Shown one piece after another: positions 44,821-54,210 of a DNA stretch of 62,231 bases. A model generated the notes under the pieces. The model was not told the DNA's origin. It made no database searches and saw nothing but the letters and a program-made list of their open reading frames with translations. Position numbers and translations under genes: made by a program. This stretch comes from Acidobacteriota bacterium (GTDB lineage: Bacteria > Acidobacteriota > Blastocatellia > UBA7656). Numbering within the stretch: position 1 is the stretch's first letter; each line of letters starts with the position of its first letter. Where the stretch lies: NCBI GenBank assembly GCA_040754075.1, contig JBFMDH010000041.1:1-62231 (forward strand), in the 5' to 3' direction.

Positions 44821-46078
44821 ATTGTTTTTCGACCCAAACATCTTTCGTTTGGGTTATTGGATTCCGGTCTTCTTCAAACGAAACCCATAAAAGATAACCC
44901 CCAATTCCATAGTTATCTTTGCGCGTAAAGGTGCCTTCCTTATTGCCAAATATTACCGAAAGCCCACCGCCGAAATCATAAGCGCCATTTCCAATCACGA
45001 TATCGAGAATATTATCGCCATCTACATCGCATAGAAAAACGCAGTGGGTGGCATACCCGGAAAGGAAACGATTATTAATTAAAAACTTGTTTTCATTCCT
45101 GCCAAGTAAAACTGTTATCGAACCGGCATAGTTTGGATAGTCGCCGGAACTGGCTACAACTATATCCATAATGCCATCATAATTCAAGTCGCCGGTCGTT
45201 GCGCAAACTCTGCCTTTGGATAATGGATACGCCAGCGCGCTTTCCGATTCCGAACCATCATTTTGAAAACCAAAACTAATCGCCAGTGTTCCGGTTTGGC
45301 GATTCGCTTCGATGACATCGGGCTTACCATCATGATTCAAATCCGCCACGAAAACTCCCAGTTGATTTTTACTTTTCATCAGGGAAACGCCTCTAAGGAA
45401 AAGCCCATTGCCTTTGCCCCAATAAAACGTGATGGTGTGGTTAAAAGAGCTGGCAACAGCAAAATCCATTTTCCCATCGCCATTAAAATCAGCAGCCGAG
45501 AAATAATTGGGGAGCGGGTGTGTCGGGTAATCGGTGAATAATCGAAATGTCGCCTCGCCGGTTCCTAAAAAGATTGAAACCGAATTGCCATAACGATTGG
45601 CTACCATTAAATCAACAGTCCGGTCATTATTTAAATCGGCTACAGCAAGCGAAAAAGGTATAGCACCCGTGGAATAATCAGTCTTTTTAATAAAGCGACC
45701 ATCCCCGGTGCCAACAAAAATGGAAATCGTGTTACTCCCGGAATTGGCGATAACCATATCGAGTTTTTTATCGTTATTGAGGTCGCCCAGAACGACCGCT
45801 TGCGGAACCAGACCGGTGGCATAACTGCCTTTCAGACCGAAAGCGCCTTTGCCGTTATTCGCCAAAATGGTTATTGAGTTATTCTGGCGATTGACGGCGA
45901 CGATCTCGGGTTTGTTATCACCGTTCAGGTCACCCAGGGCTAATGCCTGACGCCCTTCGCCGATTCCCAATAATAGCGCCTCACCGTTGTTTGATTTTTC
46001 AAAGGTGGTCAGCGATTGCGTGTCCGATTCCACACAAAATAAGATTGAAATGCTTAGGGATAAAAGTAGACGCTTCAT
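44819..46078 (-). CDS. Secreted FG-GAP/VCBS repeat protein
   Basis: A 419-residue exported protein with a signal peptide (about residues 1-20, ending near VESDTQS). About six FG-GAP/VCBS-type repeats of a beta-propeller follow, each with the calcium-binding pattern D-x-N-x-D-x-xxD: GDLNGDNKPEIVAVN, GDLNNDKKLDMVIAN, ADLNNDRTVDLMVAN, ADFNGDGKMDFAVAS, ADLNHDGKPDVIEAN, CDVDGDNILDIVIGN. Integrin-like propellers of this kind bind ligands or carry enzymatic partners, but no extra catalytic domain is seen. Confidence 0.85.
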   Translation of the reverse strand: MKRLLLSLSISILFCVESDTQSLTTFEKSNNGEALLLGIGEGRQALALGDLNGDNKPEIVAVNRQNNSITILANNGKGAFGLKGSYATGLVPQAVVLGDLNNDKKLDMVIANSGSNTISIFVGTGDGRFIKKTDYSTGAIPFSLAVADLNNDRTVDLMVANRYGNSVSIFLGTGEATFRLFTDYPTHPLPNYFSAADFNGDGKMDFAVASSFNHTITFYWGKGNGLFLRGVSLMKSKNQLGVFVADLNHDGKPDVIEANRQTGTLAISFGFQNDGSESESALAYPLSKGRVCATTGDLNYDGIMDIVVASSGDYPNYAGSITVLLGRNENKFLINNRFLSGYATHCVFLCDVDGDNILDIVIGNGAYDFGGGLSVIFGNKEGTFTRKDNYGIGGYLLWVSFEEDRNPITQTKDVWVEKQ

Positions 46079-46126
46079 TCCATCTTCCCCACGACGGTTT
46101 CACGCATTCTACCGGTCATCTTTGGA

Positions 46127-47458
46127 TTATGAGTAGCGTATCCAGCGACCCAGTTCAATCAAGCTTGGGCGTTTACCATACATCAAAATTCCAATTCGGT
46201 AAATCCTTCCAACCATCCAGACTGAAGCGAGAATCGTTATCAACATTCCCACCATCGCCAGCGCCACTTGATAAATCGGCGGATTGATCATGGCAACCCG
46301 CATCATCATCAAGGTTGGGGCAAAAAACGGAATCATTGAAAGAATGGTTGAAAGGGTACTGTCGGGATTGGTCATGACCAAAGGGAATAATATCACCGGA
46401 ACGACAACTAATAGCGTGACCGGCATCTGCACCTGTTGAGCGTCTTCTTCATTTGAAACAATAGCTCCTACCAAAGCATAAAGTGACGCATAAAGGAAGT
46501 ATCCGAGAATAAAGAAAAGCACAAAGTAAATAATCAGGCTGATGGGAATTTGCGGTAACGGGATGCCCTGATTGACGAACACTGAAGCGCCAAAAACCAA
46601 AACCAATGCCAAACATAAAATCCAAATCGCATATTGAGTTAATCCCACCAAGCCAATGCCAATTAATTTTCCCATCATTAACTCAAAGGGTTTTACTGAG
46701 GAAATCAGAACTTCAACGATACGCGATTGCTTCTCTTCGATTACGCCGCGCATCACAAAAATTCCGTAGAACAAGGTTGTAATATAGATAAAAAACAGCA
46801 TCACCATACCGACTGCAAAACGTGGAATGCCTTTCTCTTCTTCCCCACGCGGATTGCGCCTCTGCATTTGTACAGGTTTCAGATATTCCTCAAGATTCGC
46901 TTTATTGAATCCCGCCTGCGCAAGGCGACGTTCTTTAATCACATCATTGATGGTGCTTTCAACAATCGCCACCGCCAGGTCACTGGGATTTTTTGCATAG
47001 TATTCGAGCGGTTGTCCACTCAATGCCTCTTTAGGAATGACCAGAACCGCTTCATTGGATTTTTGTTCAATCCGTTTAATGGGTTCACTCATTAAATCAG
47101 CCAATTGGCTAGCTTCCTGAACGACAACTCTTGTTAGCGTGAATTGCAGGTTACCCAATCCCCGTTTTTCATCCAGCGAAGCATCCTGACCATCATTTTT
47201 GTTGCCGGTGGTTGAGAACAGCGATTTGCGGTTTTGTGATTCCAACCGGTTTTTTATTTCCGAAAAAAATTGCTCATCCCCGCTTAGATCAAACACCGTA
47301 ATCGAGCGACTGCCTTTACTTCGATCAGCCAAAAAAGTTGGCAAGATTGCCAGCGCGAGAATAAATAACGGGCTGAGAAAGGTGCCTATAACAAAAGCTT
47401 TTGACCGCACACGTGTAAGATATTCGCGTTTGATTATGATTAAAATATTTCTCATCAT
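46127..47458 (-). CDS. ABC-2 type transporter permease (NatB-like)
   Basis: A 443-residue permease: one N-terminal helix (AFVIGTFLSPLFILALAIL), a large extracytoplasmic domain (about residues 45-220), then five to six helices (FAVGMVMLFFIYITTLFYGIFVMRGVIEEKQSRIVEVLISSVKPFELMMGK is the conserved entry). This is the ABC2_membrane_3/NatB arrangement of Na+ or unknown-substrate exporters. It begins immediately after the stop of the ATPase gene (TGAATGATG), with GAGG well placed for the second ATG at 47455. The substrate is not inferable. Confidence 0.85.
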   Translation of the reverse strand: MMRNILIIIKREYLTRVRSKAFVIGTFLSPLFILALAILPTFLADRSKGSRSITVFDLSGDEQFFSEIKNRLESQNRKSLFSTTGNKNDGQDASLDEKRGLGNLQFTLTRVVVQEASQLADLMSEPIKRIEQKSNEAVLVIPKEALSGQPLEYYAKNPSDLAVAIVESTINDVIKERRLAQAGFNKANLEEYLKPVQMQRRNPRGEEEKGIPRFAVGMVMLFFIYITTLFYGIFVMRGVIEEKQSRIVEVLISSVKPFELMMGKLIGIGLVGLTQYAIWILCLALVLVFGASVFVNQGIPLPQIPISLIIYFVLFFILGYFLYASLYALVGAIVSNEEDAQQVQMPVTLLVVVPVILFPLVMTNPDSTLSTILSMIPFFAPTLMMMRVAMINPPIYQVALAMVGMLITILASVWMVGRIYRIGILMYGKRPSLIELGRWIRYS

Positions 47459-48370
47459 TCACCTCTTATTCCCATTCGTTCGTTTAACGGATTCGATAAA
47501 AATATCGGTCAAGGAAGGTTCAACCAGTTCAAACCGGTATATTCGCGCCCCGGCGCTCACCGCCTGTTGCAAGAGGATTTGCGCATCGACACCATCATTG
47601 AGTACCAGTTCGGAATAATTCGCAAAACGTTTTTGCTGTTTAATCATCTCTTCGGATAAAAAATCCCTCTCGCTTTCATAATCGATGATCACCGTATTTT
47701 TACCGAAACTGCGTTTCACCTCTTTCAAACTTCCAATCAGTACCTTTTTTGACTGGTTGATCAGACAAATGTCATCACACATCTGTTCGACCTGTTCCAT
47801 CTGATGGGTCGAAAACAGGATGGTTTTCCCTCTTTGTTTCATCTCAAGAATGATTTTTTTTAATTCATCGGTGCTAACCGGGTCGAGTCCTGAGAAAGGT
47901 TCGTCAAGAATTAAAATATCCGGTTCATGAATAATCGTAGAAACAAACTGCGCCTTTTGTTGCATCCCTTTAGACATCTCCACTGGCGTTTTGTTTTTCC
48001 AATTGCCAATTTCCAAACGCTCAAGCCAATAAGTGGCGCGGCGGTCAGCTTCTTTTGCCTCAATGCCCTTTAAGCTGGCAAAAAAAATCAATTGTTCACC
48101 GACCTTCATTTTTTTATAAAGTCCGCGCTCTTCCGGCAAATACCCCAAGCGTTGTTGGATTTCAGGAGTGATATGATTGCCTAACACTTTTATCTCACCT
48201 TCATCAGGTGCGGTAATGTTGACAATCATTCTTATCGAAGTCGTTTTACCTGCGCCATTCGGTCCCAGAAACCCAAAGATGGTTCCCTGCTTGACCGTAA
48301 ACGAGAGATCATCAACCGCAACAAACTCATCGAAGCGTTTGGTGACGTGATTGAGTTCAACAATATTCAT
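47459..48370 (-). CDS. ABC transporter ATP-binding protein (NatA-like)
   Basis: A 303-residue ATPase with Walker A GPNGAGKTTS (residues 36-45), the Q-loop near YLPEERGLYKKM, signature MSKGMQQKAQF, Walker B ILILDEPFSGLDPVS, and the H-loop in STHQMEQVE. The C-terminal extension (about 215-303) is the DUF4162 domain found in NatA/drug-export ATPases. It pairs with the adjacent permease as an exporter. The signature differs from LSGGQ (SKGMQ), as is normal in this subfamily. Confidence 0.9.
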   Translation of the reverse strand: MNIVELNHVTKRFDEFVAVDDLSFTVKQGTIFGFLGPNGAGKTTSIRMIVNITAPDEGEIKVLGNHITPEIQQRLGYLPEERGLYKKMKVGEQLIFFASLKGIEAKEADRRATYWLERLEIGNWKNKTPVEMSKGMQQKAQFVSTIIHEPDILILDEPFSGLDPVSTDELKKIILEMKQRGKTILFSTHQMEQVEQMCDDICLINQSKKVLIGSLKEVKRSFGKNTVIIDYESERDFLSEEMIKQQKRFANYSELVLNDGVDAQILLQQAVSAGARIYRFELVEPSLTDIFIESVKRTNGNKR

Positions 48371-48466
48371 TCTGGTTCCCCACTTAAAATTTTTCGGTTT
48401 GACGTGATGCTTTTGGAATGGCTGACAAACCTGATGAGATACGGGAAATTTACAAAATTCAAGAAA

Positions 48467-48946
48467 TTATTCGGTGTCCCTCACCTGATGAACTCTTGAA
48501 CCCACCGGATTAAAATTTCGGGTCGTATGTTCGGTAACACTTGACACCGCAATCGGCGGTGCAGGCAGAGATGGCGAGGTAATAGGGTTTTGATTTTTTT
48601 GCGCTCTGGTCATTAATGGATGCAAGTCACGCTGATGGTTTTTGGCAACTCCAAGTAATCGCGACAACAATCTGATCAATAACACATCGATGGTCACGGT
48701 TGCCGAAACGAAGAAAAATGCCAGAAGCATCAATCCATCCTTATCGAAATTATCGTGGGCAAGTCCACTCATTGCCGCTAGCGGGATGGCAAATCCACAA
48801 ATGGTAATGAAAGCGATGACTGCCAGGAATGTTCCCACCCCAAGGACTGAAACGGTTTTTTGATTTACCGGGTTTAAATTCGCGCCACACTGTTTGCAAT
48901 AATTGACGCCTTCATTATTTTCAAAAGCACAAGTTGGACAAAACAT
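48467..48946 (-). CDS. Zinc-ribbon membrane protein, paralogue 1
   Basis: A 159-residue protein. The N-terminal zinc ribbon is CPTCAFENNEGVNYCKQCG (two CxxC pairs, residues 3-21). Two hydrophobic helices follow (about 33-60 and 72-93), then a cytoplasmic tail that ends with PPIAVSSVTEHTTRNFNP. The tail motif is nearly identical to that of the upstream paralogue. The role is unknown; the ribbon may mediate protein contacts. The two genes are nine bases apart and probably cotranscribed. Confidence 0.72.
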   Translation of the reverse strand: MFCPTCAFENNEGVNYCKQCGANLNPVNQKTVSVLGVGTFLAVIAFITICGFAIPLAAMSGLAHDNFDKDGLMLLAFFFVSATVTIDVLLIRLLSRLLGVAKNHQRDLHPLMTRAQKNQNPITSPSLPAPPIAVSSVTEHTTRNFNPVGSRVHQVRDTE

Positions 48947-48955
48947 ATTTGCTCC

Positions 48956-49468
48956 TTATTCGTGAACCTTCTCACCTTGAAATGGCATGCGGTTGAAATT
49001 CCGCGTCGTGTGTTCGGTAACGCTGGTTACGCCAATGGGTGGCGGTTGAAATTGTGGTGGAGGCTGAATGGTTGTCGCTTTTTTTCTATTTTGGAAAGAC
49101 CGTTTTCCCTCTTGTGGGAGATTCATCAATTTTGATAATAAGCGTAGAAGAAGGAAAGTGGTCGCGAAAATCGTCAATGACCCAAATACAATCATTGGAA
49201 TCGCGACCGGAAGATTTTGTTCAAAATTGGTGCGTTCGGGATTAAGGTACGAAGGTGTCATCAGTTTGGTAACGAATGAAAAAATGATTCCCATTCCGCC
49301 CAGTGTGATAATTACCGCCGCCGCCGATAAAAACAGCGACGCCCACCCGACATTGGCAACCACCGGGAGAGGTTCTTCCATTGGTTTGGTTGGTGATAAA
49401 TTGGCACCACAACGATTGCAATACTGCATTCCGACAGTTGCCTCAACTCCACAAGTCGAACAAAACAT
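48956..49468 (-). CDS. Zinc-ribbon membrane protein, paralogue 2
   Basis: A 170-residue protein of the same design: zinc ribbon CSTCGVEATVGMQYCNRCG (residues 3-21), two membrane helices (about 40-66 and 88-113), and a tail with PPIGVTSVTEHTTRNFN. The membrane regions have diverged more than the ribbon and the tail motif, which suggests those ends are under constraint. A GAGG-like ribosome site precedes the ATG. It is divergent from the acyl-CoA dehydrogenase gene. Confidence 0.72.
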   Translation of the reverse strand: MFCSTCGVEATVGMQYCNRCGANLSPTKPMEEPLPVVANVGWASLFLSAAAVIITLGGMGIIFSFVTKLMTPSYLNPERTNFEQNLPVAIPMIVFGSLTIFATTFLLLRLLSKLMNLPQEGKRSFQNRKKATTIQPPPQFQPPPIGVTSVTEHTTRNFNRMPFQGEKVHE

Positions 49469-49666
49469 AGTTCCTCGCTTTCCTATTCAAACCTATCGGT
49501 TGGTTGGATTTTTATTTATATTCCAAAGAGATCGATTACCCTATGATTACGTTTACTCCAGAATTCAGGTTGCACCCAATTAACAATTATTCAAAGACCC
49601 GATTCACTCTTGAAAACCGCCGAATTTTTGTTGAAAAGCCAGTATTTTAAGGATTATCTCCAAAAC

Positions 49667-49695
49667 TTGCGATGATTTTTTCAGCGTGTTAGATT
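49667..49695 (+). promoter_or_regulatory. Candidate sigma-70 promoter for acyl-CoA dehydrogenase
   Basis: TTGCGA (49667-49672) and TAGATT (49690-49695) are spaced by 17 bases, about 45 bp before the ATG at 49740. This is a pattern match in a 271-bp divergent gap; no operator was recognised. Confidence 0.35.
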
Positions 49696-49739
49696 CAAAT
49701 CGTCATCATTCACCCCCACATTAACAGGAGAATAATTTT

Positions 49740-50921
49740 ATGTCACAGTCAGCGCCAAAAATATCTGATAACACGATTCGCCCTCTTACCTCACTGAGCG
49801 AAGAAGAAAATCTATTTCGCCAATCGGTTCGTGAATTTGCCGAACAACAAATCCGCCCACTGGTCTCTGAGATGGATGAAAAAGGAAAATTTTCACCTGA
49901 ACTCATCTCACAATTTTTTGATCTGGGGTTGATGGGTATCGCCATCCCCGAAGAGTATGGTGGACAAGGCGGCTCATTTTTTAATGCGATTATCGCTGTT
50001 GAAGAACTCTCTCGCGTTGACCCCTCCGCAGGTGTCATTGTTGATGTGCAAAACACTCTGGTAAACAACGCCATTTTGCTTTGGGGAACCGAAGAACAGA
50101 AGAAAAAATATTGCGCCAAACTTTCAACCGATACCGTCGGCGCCTATGCGTTATCTGAGGCGGGTTCCGGCAGCGACGCTTTTGCGCTGGCAACCCGCGC
50201 CGAGGATAAAGGCGATCATTATTTATTGAATGGGCAAAAACTCTGGATTACAAATGGCGGTGAAGCCGGACTTTTCATCGTGTTTGCCACTATTGACCTC
50301 ACCAAAGGTTATCGCGGGATTACCGGTTTTATCGTTGAACGCGATTTCAAAGGATTCACCGTTGGCAAAAAAGAGAATAAACTCGGCATCCGCGCCAGCT
50401 CCACTACTGAACTGATTTTAGAAGATTGCATGGTTCCCAAAGAAAATGTCCTGGGTGAAGTTGGCAAAGGTTACAAGATTGCCATTGAAACCTTGAATGA
50501 AGGTCGCATCGGCATCGGTTCGCAAATGGTTGGACTCGCCCAGGGGGCGCTCGATTACGGCGTCAGTTACACCAAAGAACGGCAACAATTCGGACAATCA
50601 ATTGCCAAATTTCAGGGTGTGCAATTCCAAATTGCGCAAATCGCCACCGAACTCGAAGCCGCAAGACTGATGGTCTATAACGCCGCGCGTTTGAAAGACG
50701 CCGGTGAAGATTATGTAAAAGAAGCCGCGATGGCAAAACTGTTCACCTCGCAGGTTGCCGAACATGTAACCTCACAGGTGGTTGAACTCTACGGCGGTTA
50801 CGGTTACACCAAAGATTACCCTGCGGAAAAATATTACCGGGATGCCAAGATCGGAAAGATTTACGAGGGCACCTCAAACATGCAATTGAACACCATCGCC
50901 AAAATTGTTCTCGGTGTTTAA
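49740..50921 (+). CDS. Acyl-CoA dehydrogenase (short-chain/butyryl type)
   Basis: A 393-residue FAD enzyme that introduces the alpha-beta double bond in acyl-CoA during beta-oxidation or butyrate/amino-acid catabolism. The three-domain ACAD architecture is clear: N-terminal helices with MGIAIPEEYGGQG, the FAD/substrate region AYALSEAGSGSDAFALATRA and LNGQKLWITNGGEAGLF, and the C-terminal ELYGGYGYTKDYPAEKYYRDAKIGKIYEGTSNMQL, which holds the expected catalytic glutamate (IYEGT). ACAGGAG precedes the ATG. An intrinsic terminator follows, so it is probably monocistronic. Exact chain-length specificity is uncertain. Confidence 0.93.
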   Translation: MSQSAPKISDNTIRPLTSLSEEENLFRQSVREFAEQQIRPLVSEMDEKGKFSPELISQFFDLGLMGIAIPEEYGGQGGSFFNAIIAVEELSRVDPSAGVIVDVQNTLVNNAILLWGTEEQKKKYCAKLSTDTVGAYALSEAGSGSDAFALATRAEDKGDHYLLNGQKLWITNGGEAGLFIVFATIDLTKGYRGITGFIVERDFKGFTVGKKENKLGIRASSTTELILEDCMVPKENVLGEVGKGYKIAIETLNEGRIGIGSQMVGLAQGALDYGVSYTKERQQFGQSIAKFQGVQFQIAQIATELEAARLMVYNAARLKDAGEDYVKEAAMAKLFTSQVAEHVTSQVVELYGGYGYTKDYPAEKYYRDAKIGKIYEGTSNMQLNTIAKIVLGV

Positions 50922-50946
50922 TGAGATACTGAATTTTATATCGACT

Positions 50947-50996
50947 AACGCAGGCTGAAACTCGCTGAGACTCCGGTATTCAACCTGCGTTTTATT
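50947..50996 (+). terminator. Rho-independent terminator after acyl-CoA dehydrogenase
   Basis: AACGCAGG (50947-50954) pairs with CCTGCGTT (50984-50991), extended by CTGAA with TTCAA across one mismatch. The stem is followed by TTTATTTTA. It begins 26 bases after the stop codon. Confidence 0.75.
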
Positions 50997-51012
50997 TTAC
51001 TGAGGAATCGCT

Positions 51013-51540
51013 ATGACAGCCCAAAATCAATTCACCATTCGTTATGCAAAACCTGAAGACGCATTCGTCCTATCCGAATTGGCTACGAAAACCTTTTACG
51101 ATACCTTTGCTAAAGACAATTCACCGGAAGATATGAACGCTTACCTCGCGGAATCATTAAATCCCTCGGAAATGGCGGTAGAGATTTCTGATGCCAGTTT
51201 CATTTCTTTCCTGATTGAGAAAGGTTCTATCGCCGTGGGTTATGCGCAACTGCATACAGGTGATGCGCCGGAGTGTATTCACAGCGAAAACCCCATCGAA
51301 CTTGCACGTATTTATGTTAGCCAGGATTTTATCGGTTCAGGCGTTGGCGCAAAATTAATGCAGCGGTGTTTGGATGAAGCCAAATCCTTAGGACACCAAT
51401 CCATTTACCTCGGCGTTTGGGAGCACAACCTAAAGGCTCAGTCGTTTTATCAAAAATGGGGTTTTCAAAAGGTTGGCGAACATCCCTTTAAACTGGGCAA
51501 CGATATGCAAACCGATTGGATTATGGAAAAACTTCTTTAA
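51013..51540 (+). CDS. GNAT family N-acetyltransferase
   Basis: A 175-residue acetyl-CoA-dependent acyltransferase. It begins IRYAKPEDAFVLSELATKTF, the usual beta1-alpha1 of GNAT. Motif A is ELARIYVSQDFIGSGVGAKLMQRCLDEAKSLG with the (Q/R)xxGxG/A acetyl-CoA loop (about residues 110-120). Motif B is YLGVWEHNLKAQSFYQKWGFQKVGEHPF. The substrate is unknown; it may be a small molecule, amine or protein N-terminus. ACTGAGGAA is its ribosome site. Confidence 0.88.
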   Translation: MTAQNQFTIRYAKPEDAFVLSELATKTFYDTFAKDNSPEDMNAYLAESLNPSEMAVEISDASFISFLIEKGSIAVGYAQLHTGDAPECIHSENPIELARIYVSQDFIGSGVGAKLMQRCLDEAKSLGHQSIYLGVWEHNLKAQSFYQKWGFQKVGEHPFKLGNDMQTDWIMEKLL

Positions 51541-51666
51541 TCCATTCTTCCCGCAAATTTATTATTCCTTTCGGTGGTTTCATCATCGCCTGGATTTTTA
51601 CTAAATAATCCCGGATAATCGCCTGCAATCCAGCTTCTCATTTTCAAAAAATTCTCGAGGAAATTG

Positions 51667-54129
51667 ATGGGGACGGTTCTACAAGACATCAGCTTCGGCA
51701 TCCGCGCGTTACTTAAAAAACCGGGATTGACGATTGTTGCGATTTTATCACTGGCTATCGGTATTGGCGCAAATAGCGCGATTTTTACGGTCACCAATGC
51801 GCTGTTACTCAGTTCATTGGGATATAAAGATGCTGATCGTTTGGCGATTTTATGGAATCGCTCGCCCGGATTGAATATCGACCAGGACTGGTTTTCATTG
51901 GGTCAATATCTGGATATAAAAAGCGAAAATCAGGTGTTCGATGAAGTCGCAGTAACGATTGGTGGAAGTTACAACTTCACAGGGCATGGAATCCCCGAAC
52001 ACATTGAAGGCGCGCAGGTCTCTTCATCAATATTTTCGCTTTTCGGAGTTGAACCATTTCGAGGGCGGATTTTTTCACCCGAAGAGGATGAAAAAGGCAA
52101 AGCCACGACGGTCATTCTCAGTCATGGTTTTTGGCTCAGGCGATTTGGCGGGGATGCGGATACAATCGGAAAATCACTCGTTTTAAACGATAAAAGTTAC
52201 ACCATCGTCGGCGTGATGCCCGCAGAGTTTGTTTTGAATAAAGAACTCATGCCAACGGTGAGTGGCATTTTAAAAGCCGACATCCTGTTGCCCTTGACGG
52301 TCAACGAAAGCGACAGAAGCAAAAGAGACGGCGAAGATTTTAATATTTTTGCCAAACTGAAAAGCGGGGTTTCGATTGCGAAGGCTCAAGAGGATATGAA
52401 TGCCATCGCTGAACAAATGAAGCAGCAATATCCGCAAAATTATCCGTCAAATGGCGGGCTGACCATCAGTGTGGTTCCTTTGCTTGAACAGGTCGTCGGA
52501 GATATTCGCCTGCCGCTTTACATTTTATCCGGGGCGGTTATTTGCGTTCTGTTAATTGCCTGCGCCAATGTCGCAAATCTCCTGCTGGCGCGGGCTGCCA
52601 CACGCCAGAAAGAGATGGCGATTCGCTCGGCAATCGGTGCCAGTCGCTTACGGATTATTCGCCAATTGCTCATTGAAAGTTTGCTCCTATCAATCGTTGG
52701 TGGCTGCATCGGTTTAGGATTTTCTTATATGGCAATTAAAGTTGTTCAAATTTATGGCTCGGCAAATATTCCCCGTTTAAATGACATCGAAATCAACGAA
52801 CGGGTTTTGCTATTTACCATTTTCATTTCATTTCTTACCGGTATTATTTTCGGCTTGGTTCCGGCATTAAGAGCGACACGCGTTGATTTAAACAACGTCT
52901 TAAAAGATGGCGGACGCAGTTCGAGTGGTACTGGGAGTTTCGGTCGTGGGCATTACAAACTCACCAATTTACTGGTTATTTCTGAAGTCGCTTTATCATT
53001 GGTTCTCTTGATTGCTGCCGGACTCCTGATTCGCAGTTACCAGCGAATCGAACAAGCCAATCTTGGGTTTAATCCCCGAAATGTCCTTTCACTTCGACTT
53101 TCACTACCAAGCACCCGTTACAACACACCTGACAGTGTTATCGCTTTTTATAAACGGCTGGATGAAAAAGTAAAAGAATTACCGGGCATCCAAAATGTCG
53201 CATCAAGCTATCTGTTACCGCTCAGTTCAAATTCGGCAGGATGGGAACCGACCGTGATTGACGGTTATGTTCCAAAACCCGGTGAGGATTTAATCATCTC
53301 TACGGTTAATTTCATCGCGCCGGAATATTTCAGCGCGATGGGTATTCGATTAATCAAAGGGCGACCTTTCGATGAACGCGATATCAAAGGCGCTCAGGAG
53401 GTCGCGATTGTCAATGAACACCTCGCACAAAGATTCTGGCCCGGTGAAGAAGCGATTGGCAAACGTGTCCAACGCGCTAACGCTGGCACCTGGCGAACCG
53501 TGATTGGAGTGGTGAGTAACCAAAAAGAGTTTAGTCTGGAAAGCGAACCACCAATAACCGTTTATTATCCCATCAACCAATTTCCAATCAGGAGCCGCTA
53601 TTTGGTGGTTAAATCCTCAAACAATTCCACAGAATTAATTAAAGCTGTCTCTTCTACAATTCAAGAGATTGACCCGGAGCTTCCGATTTATGATGTAAAT
53701 ACAATGGAACAACGGCTATCGGATTCCCTGGCGAAAAGACGATTCGCTATGTATTTACTTTTTGTGTTCGCGGTGTTTGCGCTGTTGCTTGCAATCATCG
53801 GTATCTACGGCGTCATTTCATACTGGGTCAATCAGCGCACCCATGAAATCGGCATCCGTATGGCGCTTGGCGCAGAACAAAAAGACATTTTAAAACTGGT
53901 GGTAGGTCAGGCAATGGCGCTAATCCTAATCGGTATCGGCGTTGGTTTACTGGGCGCATTCGGATTGGCTCCTGTGCTATCGAGTTTACTTTTCGGCATC
54001 AGCGCCACAGATAAAATGACCTTTTTAATCATCTCTTTGACTCTGGCAATCGTTGGTTTGATTGCCAGTTTTTTACCGGCAAGGCGCGCAGCCAAAGTCG
54101 CACCGGTTATCGCACTACATTATGAGTGA
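51667..54129 (+). CDS. Acidobacterial duplicated orphan permease (ADOP), MacB-like
   Basis: An 820-residue permease made of two MacB_PCD plus FtsX units. The N-terminal VLQDISFGIRALLKKPGLTIVAILSLAIGIGANSAIFTVTNALLL is the ADOP signature. Helices lie around residues 20-45 and 285-400 for the first FtsX unit. A second helix near 430-460 starts repeat two, followed by a periplasmic domain and a final FtsX unit (690-810, NQRTHEIGIRMALGAEQKDIL). No ATPase gene adjoins it, hence 'orphan'. It was named for its abundance in Acidobacteria. I use ATG 51667 with GAGGAAA upstream, not the TTG at 51664. Substrate unknown. Confidence 0.92.
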   Translation: MGTVLQDISFGIRALLKKPGLTIVAILSLAIGIGANSAIFTVTNALLLSSLGYKDADRLAILWNRSPGLNIDQDWFSLGQYLDIKSENQVFDEVAVTIGGSYNFTGHGIPEHIEGAQVSSSIFSLFGVEPFRGRIFSPEEDEKGKATTVILSHGFWLRRFGGDADTIGKSLVLNDKSYTIVGVMPAEFVLNKELMPTVSGILKADILLPLTVNESDRSKRDGEDFNIFAKLKSGVSIAKAQEDMNAIAEQMKQQYPQNYPSNGGLTISVVPLLEQVVGDIRLPLYILSGAVICVLLIACANVANLLLARAATRQKEMAIRSAIGASRLRIIRQLLIESLLLSIVGGCIGLGFSYMAIKVVQIYGSANIPRLNDIEINERVLLFTIFISFLTGIIFGLVPALRATRVDLNNVLKDGGRSSSGTGSFGRGHYKLTNLLVISEVALSLVLLIAAGLLIRSYQRIEQANLGFNPRNVLSLRLSLPSTRYNTPDSVIAFYKRLDEKVKELPGIQNVASSYLLPLSSNSAGWEPTVIDGYVPKPGEDLIISTVNFIAPEYFSAMGIRLIKGRPFDERDIKGAQEVAIVNEHLAQRFWPGEEAIGKRVQRANAGTWRTVIGVVSNQKEFSLESEPPITVYYPINQFPIRSRYLVVKSSNNSTELIKAVSSTIQEIDPELPIYDVNTMEQRLSDSLAKRRFAMYLLFVFAVFALLLAIIGIYGVISYWVNQRTHEIGIRMALGAEQKDILKLVVGQAMALILIGIGVGLLGAFGLAPVLSSLLFGISATDKMTFLIISLTLAIVGLIASFLPARRAAKVAPVIALHYE

Positions 54130-54141
54130 AAATATAAATAC

Positions 54142-54170
54142 CAACCTGTTAATGTTCACCTCGCAGGTTG
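54142..54170 (+). other. Hairpin downstream of the ADOP gene
   Basis: CAACCTG (54142-54148) and CAGGTTG (54164-54170) form a 7-bp stem 13 bases after the stop codon. The following sequence (CAGAATTTATT) is only moderately T-rich, so this is at best a weak terminator. Confidence 0.35.
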
Positions 54171-54210
54171 CAGAATTTATTGATTATTTAACAGCCGATG
54201 AAAATTTAAA

